Shown piece by piece: positions 60,430 through 64,000 of a stretch of DNA of 64,000 nucleotides. The notes under the pieces are model-generated. The model did not search any database, was not told the DNA's origin, and saw only the letters and a list, made by a program, of their open reading frames with translations. Both the position numbers and the translations under genes were made by a program. The stretch lies in assembly GCF_014230465.1 (NCBI RefSeq), contig NZ_JAAXCY010000014.1:1-64000 (forward strand), given 5' to 3'. Each line of letters begins with the position of its first letter. Within the stretch, counting starts at the first letter, position 1. This DNA is from Pseudomonas cremoris (lineage in GTDB: Bacteria; Pseudomonadota; Gammaproteobacteria; Pseudomonadales; Pseudomonadaceae).

Positions 60430-61776
60430 TCAGCGTTTAACCTGCTTCAACGTCTCGGCAATCAAAAACGCCAACTCCAGCGACTGGTCAGCATTCATCC
60501 GCGGGTCACAGTGCGTGTGATACCGGTCCGACAAGCCATCTTCAGTGATCGGTCGCGCGCCACCGATGCATTCGGTGACATTCTGCCCGGTCATCTCGAT
60601 ATGAATCCCGCCGGCATAGCTGCCCTCGGCGTGGTGCACCTGGAAGAACTCCTTCACTTCGCCAAGAATCTGCGCAAAGTCGCGGGTCTTGTAGCCGCTG
60701 CTGGCCTTGATGGTGTTGCCGTGCATCGGGTCGGAGCTCCATAGCACCTGCTTGCCCTCGCGCTGAACAGCACGAATCAGGCCCGGCAGGTGGTCGCCAA
60801 CCTTGCCTGCGCCCATGCGCGCGATCAGGTTGAGGCGGCCGGGATCGTTGTCCGGGTTGAGGATGTCGATCAGGCGGATCAGGTCCTCGGGGTTCATGCT
60901 TGGGCCAACCTTGACGCCGATCGGGTTGTTCACCCCGCGCAGGAACTCGACGTGAGCACCGTCCAACTGGCGGGTACGGTCGCCTATCCACAGCATGTGG
61001 GCGGAGCAGTCGTAGTAGTCGTTGGTCAGGCTGTCACGGCGTACAAACGCTTGCTCATAGTTGAGCAGCAGCGCTTCGTGGGCCGTGAAGAAACTGGTTT
61101 CGCGCAATTGCGGCGAGCTGTCCATGCCACAGGCGCGCATGAACGCCAGGGTTTCGTCGATACGGTCGGCCAGTTGGGCGTATTTCTCGGCCAGGGCGGA
61201 GTTGGCGATGAAGTCCAGGTTCCATTTGTGCACCTGGTGCAGGTCGGCGAAACCGCCTTGGGCAAAGGCGCGCAACAGGTTCAGGGTAGCGGTGGACTGG
61301 TGGTAGGACTGCAGCAGGCGGTCCGGGTCCGGCACACGGCTTTTTTCATCGAAGCCAATGCCATTGACGATATCGCCACGGTAGGCGGGCAGGGTGATGC
61401 CGTCGATGGTTTCGTCGTTGGCCGAGCGCGGCTTGGCGAACTGACCGGCCATGCGCCCGACTTTCACCACCGGACAGCCGGCGGCAAACGTCATCACGAT
61501 GGCCATCTGCAGCAGCACCTTGAAGGTGTCGCGGATTTTGGCGGCGGAGAACTCGGCAAAACTCTCGGCGCAGTCACCGCCCTGCAACAGGAAGGCGCGA
61601 CCCTGGGTCACTTCAGCGAACTGACGGCGCAACTCACGCGCTTCCCCGGCAAACACCAGCGGCGGGTAGCTGGCGAGGCTTTGCTCCACGTGCAGCAAAT
61701 GCGCAGCGTCCGGGTACTGGGGTTGTTGCTGGATCGGCAGGGCGCGCCAGCTGTCGGGGCTCCAGGGTTGGCTCAT
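60430..61776 (-). CDS. class II 3-deoxy-7-phosphoheptulonate (DAHP) synthase
   Basis: A 448-residue class II (AroA-II/plant-type) DAHP synthase, unrelated in sequence to the class I enzyme at 46478. Signature blocks are [12 protein letters not shown] with the metal-binding cysteine near residue 69, [45 protein letters not shown], and [18 protein letters not shown] at 61776 is preferred over 61779 for spacing to GAG. In P. aeruginosa such a gene (PA2843, from memory) lies near the same neighbours as here. Confidence 0.95.
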   Translation of the reverse strand: MSQPWSPDSWRALPIQQQPQYPDAAHLLHVEQSLASYPPLVFAGEARELRRQFAEVTQGRAFLLQGGDCAESFAEFSAAKIRDTFKVLLQMAIVMTFAAGCPVVKVGRMAGQFAKPRSANDETIDGITLPAYRGDIVNGIGFDEKSRVPDPDRLLQSYHQSTATLNLLRAFAQGGFADLHQVHKWNLDFIANSALAEKYAQLADRIDETLAFMRACGMDSSPQLRETSFFTAHEALLLNYEQAFVRRDSLTNDYYDCSAHMLWIGDRTRQLDGAHVEFLRGVNNPIGVKVGPSMNPEDLIRLIDILNPDNDPGRLNLIARMGAGKVGDHLPGLIRAVQREGKQVLWSSDPMHGNTIKASSGYKTRDFAQILGEVKEFFQVHHAEGSYAGGIHIEMTGQNVTECIGGARPITEDGLSDRYHTHCDPRMNADQSLELAFLIAETLKQVKR

Positions 61777-61900
61777 CATGAACTCGATAGGGTAATGGAC
61801 GGTAGGAGGCCAATGTTATCAGCAATTAGTGCGTGACCTGTTGCTGCCGGTTGGCCGACAATCGCGGCTTTGCCATACAGCAACCCCGTTAGGAGCAGTG

Positions 61901-62656
61901 ATGACAGAGGAGCGTGTCGAGCGCCTGCTGGCCGAGGTCCATGACGACTTCGGCATGATCCGTGTGCTCGAAGTGGCCGATTACCGGTTTCTCGAATTCG
62001 GCGACGCCATTGAGCAAAGCTGTGTGTTTACCGCGGACCCGAGCTGGTTGGAATACGACTACACCCGCGCCATGTTGATTGGTGCGCTGTGCCACGATCA
62101 GCCGGAAAGTGCGCTGTTTCTCGGCCTGGGTGCGGGTACGTTGACCCAGGCGTGCCTCAAGTTTCTGCCGCTGGACGATGTGGAAGCCATTGAGCTGCGC
62201 CCGGATGTGCCGCGCCTGGCCATCGAATACCTGGGGTTGGATGACGATCCTCGGCTGTACATCCGCATTGGCGACGCCCTCCAGTTGCTGGACACCGCTG
62301 AGTCGGCCGACCTGATTTTCGTCGACCTGTATACGGACGTCGGCCCGGGCGTCGGGCACTTGGCCTGGACCTTCCTGGAAAACTGCCAGAAGAAACTCAA
62401 CCCCGGTGGCTGGCTGGTGATCAACCAGTGGGCTACGGATGACGGCAAGCCGCTGGGGGCAGCACTGTTGCGCGGTTTGTACCACCGGCATTACTGGGAG
62501 TTGCCGGTGAAGGAGGGCAATGTGATTTTGTTGGTGCCTTCGGAGCTGGATCAGGGACTGGACTTGAAGGGGCTTTCGGAGCGTGCCGAGGCCTTGGCGC
62601 CGCGGTTGGGGTATTCGTTGCAGTCGTTGATCAAGGCGATTCGGCCGGCGACCTAG
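61901..62656 (+). CDS. spermidine-synthase-like methyltransferase-fold protein
   Basis: A 251-residue Rossmann protein of the polyamine synthase (SpeE) type. The nucleotide loop is ALFLGLGAGTLTQACLKFL near residue 66, followed by VEAIELRPDVPRLAIEYL and the DLIFVDLYTD block. The N-terminal beta-hairpin domain and key aminopropyl-acceptor residues are abbreviated, so it is probably not a true spermidine synthase. Similar proteins occur next to class II DAHP synthase in pseudomonads. AGGAG lies 7 nt before the ATG. Confidence 0.75.
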   Translation: MTEERVERLLAEVHDDFGMIRVLEVADYRFLEFGDAIEQSCVFTADPSWLEYDYTRAMLIGALCHDQPESALFLGLGAGTLTQACLKFLPLDDVEAIELRPDVPRLAIEYLGLDDDPRLYIRIGDALQLLDTAESADLIFVDLYTDVGPGVGHLAWTFLENCQKKLNPGGWLVINQWATDDGKPLGAALLRGLYHRHYWELPVKEGNVILLVPSELDQGLDLKGLSERAEALAPRLGYSLQSLIKAIRPAT

Positions 62657-62670
62657 GCTGTCTGTGCCGA

Positions 62671-62698
62671 CGCTTTCGCGAGCAAGTCGAAGAGGCCC
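62671..62698. repeat. partial REP remnant of the variant type
   Basis: CGCTTTCGCGAGCAAGTCGA plus AGAGGCCC carries the GCAAGTCGA junction seen in the variant pair at 60298-60408, with the rest lost. No partner arm is present. It lies 12 bp from the enoyl-CoA hydratase stop. Confidence 0.65.
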
Positions 62699-62709
62699 TG
62701 ACAGCCAAC

Positions 62710-63501
62710 TCATATACCCTTGAACACCCCCGGCCGCTTCTCAATCATCGCCCGCACCCCTTCCTTGGCATCCTCGCTGTTCAGCAGTTTATCCACCATC
62801 GGCGGCAATGCCGCAGCCGCCACAGTTTCGCCCTCCATCCGCGCCAGCCGTGCCGACATCAATGTGGCCTGCACTCCCAGCGGTGCCTGACGCGCCATAC
62901 GGTTGGCCAACTCTACAGCGCGGGGCAGCAGGTCTTCGCTGGCCATCACTTCCTGCACCAGGCCCAGGCGCAACGCCTCGTGTGCATCGAACTCGTCACC
63001 GGTCAGCAACCAGCGCATCGCATTGCCCCAGCCGGCGATCTGATGAAAGCGCAATGTCGCACCGCCAAACGGAAAGATCCCACGCTGTACTTCCATCTGT
63101 GCGAAACGCGTGTTGCTCGCGCAGAGGTTGATGTCCGCTGCCAGCATCAGCCCGATACCAATGGTCAGGCAGTAACCCTGGGCGGCGATGATCACCGGCT
63201 TGCTCACCCGAGGGCCGGCAAACACGCCCCATGGATCGCACCCGCCCAAGGGAGGTTGCCAGCCGCTGGCCATCAAGGCGCTGACGTTGGCCAGGTCCAA
63301 GCCGGCGGTAAAGTGCTCTCCGTGGGCAAATACCACGGCAACACGCGCCTCGTCAGTTCGATCAAATTCGCCATAGGCCAGGCTTAGCTCGTTGAGCAAA
63401 TCCAGGTCGAAAGCATTGCGCTTGGCCACCCGATCCAAGCCCAACAGCAGGACATGGCCCTGTAACTCACGGCTGACGCGACTGCTGGTGGCTTCATTCA
63501 T
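62710..63501 (-). CDS. enoyl-CoA hydratase/isomerase family protein
   Basis: A 263-residue crotonase. The first oxyanion-hole block is FAHGEHFTAGLDLANV near residue 60, the second is AAQGYCLTIGIGLMLAADINLCA near 106, and the region QMEVQRGIFPFGGATLRFHQ near 138 holds the position of the catalytic glutamate. ATG at 63501 is the family start (MNEATSSRV); the upstream 16 codons are not conserved. Substrate unknown; many pseudomonad paralogues act in fatty acid or aromatic degradation. From memory it corresponds to PA2841. Confidence 0.85.
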   Translation of the reverse strand: MNEATSSRVSRELQGHVLLLGLDRVAKRNAFDLDLLNELSLAYGEFDRTDEARVAVVFAHGEHFTAGLDLANVSALMASGWQPPLGGCDPWGVFAGPRVSKPVIIAAQGYCLTIGIGLMLAADINLCASNTRFAQMEVQRGIFPFGGATLRFHQIAGWGNAMRWLLTGDEFDAHEALRLGLVQEVMASEDLLPRAVELANRMARQAPLGVQATLMSARLARMEGETVAAAALPPMVDKLLNSEDAKEGVRAMIEKRPGVFKGI

Positions 63502-63923
63502 CGGGTGTGCCCTCGGGCGCGGGGAAGGATTTCGGACCAAAGGTCTCAAGGGTTAGGTGAATCGTTTAAGCGTTATGACCAACAGGGCCGGGCCTTTGAA
63601 AAATAGACCTTGCCACTGTTATCTGCAAAGACTGTGATGCAGCGCGGTTTATCGGTGCTTTCCGATAAAAAAAGCTCCCTTTTTCAGGTATTTCCGGTAT
63701 AGTGCGCGCCGGCCTTTAACCGGGCCGCGTTTAGGTAGCGCAATTCCCCGAAGTCAGCTTCGGCTGCACGTCCGCACAGCGGACTCTCCCTTGACGAATC
63801 TTTTTCATTCATTCGTTTTCGCAAATCCCCGCCGACAAAGCAGCCAGGGCGACTCTTGAGTCTCAACACGGCATGCGCAGCTTTGGAGCATGGGTCTTTG
63901 CGGATGCACTTAGAGGCAGACCC
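63502..63923 (+). promoter_or_regulatory. promoter and long structured leader of the DEAD-box helicase gene
   Basis: No gene occupies 63502-63923. A -10-like box TATAGT stands at 63698-63703 with no clear -35, giving a leader of about 210 nt. The leader contains the hairpins CCGAAG-TCAG-CTTCGG (63748-63763) and GTCCG-CACAG-CGGAC (63770-63784), followed by a U-rich stretch TCTTTTTCATTCATTCG near 63799. GAGG lies 7 nt before the ATG. Long cold-shock-type leaders are common before csdA-like genes; the thermosensing role is inference. Confidence 0.5.
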
Positions 63924-64000
63924 ATGACCCAGGAAACCGGCGGCTTCGCCGCTTTTAATCTTAACCCGAACATTCTTGCAGCCGTCGCAGCGACTGGCTA
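63924..64000 (+). CDS. deaD: DEAD-box RNA helicase, start only (DeaD/CsdA type)
   Basis: Only the first 25 codons are in the window (MTQETGGFAAFNLNPNILAA and onward, running off the end). The F-x-x-F/NLN-x-x-I-L-x-A-V pattern is the Q-motif region of DeaD/CsdA-type cold-shock RNA helicases. It follows the order DAHP synthase II, SpeE-like, enoyl-CoA hydratase, helicase that I recall from PA2843-PA2840. The helicase motifs themselves lie beyond the window. Confidence 0.8.
   Translation, partial: MTQETGGFAAFNLNPNILAAVAATG

Overview
The window comes from a Pseudomonas chromosome, most likely the P. fluorescens group. The evidence is an OprI-type 83-residue lipoprotein, an EarP/EF-P pair with arginine at position 32 of EF-P, class I and class II DAHP synthases, many inverted-pair REP sequences of the GAGCGGGCTTGCTCGCGAA type, and a gene order on the right that, from memory, follows P. 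aeruginosa PA2840-PA2858 with insertions. Most of the window is GC-rich. Three stretches are visibly AT-rich and look acquired: about 1-9900, 24000-24890 and 34500-39250.

Layout. (1) 1-10300: a surface-glycan island. A GT-C-like membrane protein on + faces nine tightly overlapping genes on - (WbqC family, GT2, methyltransferase, SDR epimerase, ATP-grasp, phosphoesterase, GtrA flippase, methyltransferase, WecE-type aminotransferase). An 850-bp decayed-looking gap follows. (2) 10320-20282: ethanolamine permease, then kdpFABC-kdpDE for high-affinity K+ uptake, interrupted by two REP pairs and preceded by a probable KdpE operator. (3) 20302-23893: patatin phospholipase, small lipoprotein, CHAD protein, thioesterase, Mpo1-like protein. 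(4) 24029-29201: an Rhs polymorphic toxin with an AT-rich HNH/EndoVII-like tip and a likely immunity gene. (5) 29359-34496: chemoreceptor, TatD, MltF-like transglycosylase, DoxX and a small protein with a structured leader. (6) 34501-39242: a GldG/ABC-2 permease/degenerate ABC ATPase set divergent from an unknown coiled-coil protein. (7) 39373-64000: mostly core genes: greB, ybbAP-tesA, L,D-transpeptidase facing oprI, class I DAHP synthase, PilZ, thioredoxin-like, PanE-like, 5'-nucleotidase, UspA, cysB, Gre-like factor, earP-efp, ohr-ohrR, two LysR regulators around a TauE permease, ycaQ, class II DAHP synthase, spermidine-synthase-like protein, enoyl-CoA hydratase and the start of a DEAD-box helicase.

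Functional groupings. The left operon probably makes and attaches a modified deoxyamino sugar. Kdp senses and imports potassium. Rhs tip plus immunity is a contact-dependent competition module. The L,D-transpeptidase and OprI are likely enzyme and substrate for tethering the outer membrane to peptidoglycan. EarP rhamnosylates EF-P. OhrR represses ohr through a motif repeated near both genes.

No rRNA, tRNA, CRISPR array, integrase or transposase was recognised. Coordinates and starts were worked out by eye from Shine-Dalgarno sequences and family N-termini. Family names are from memory, without database searches.
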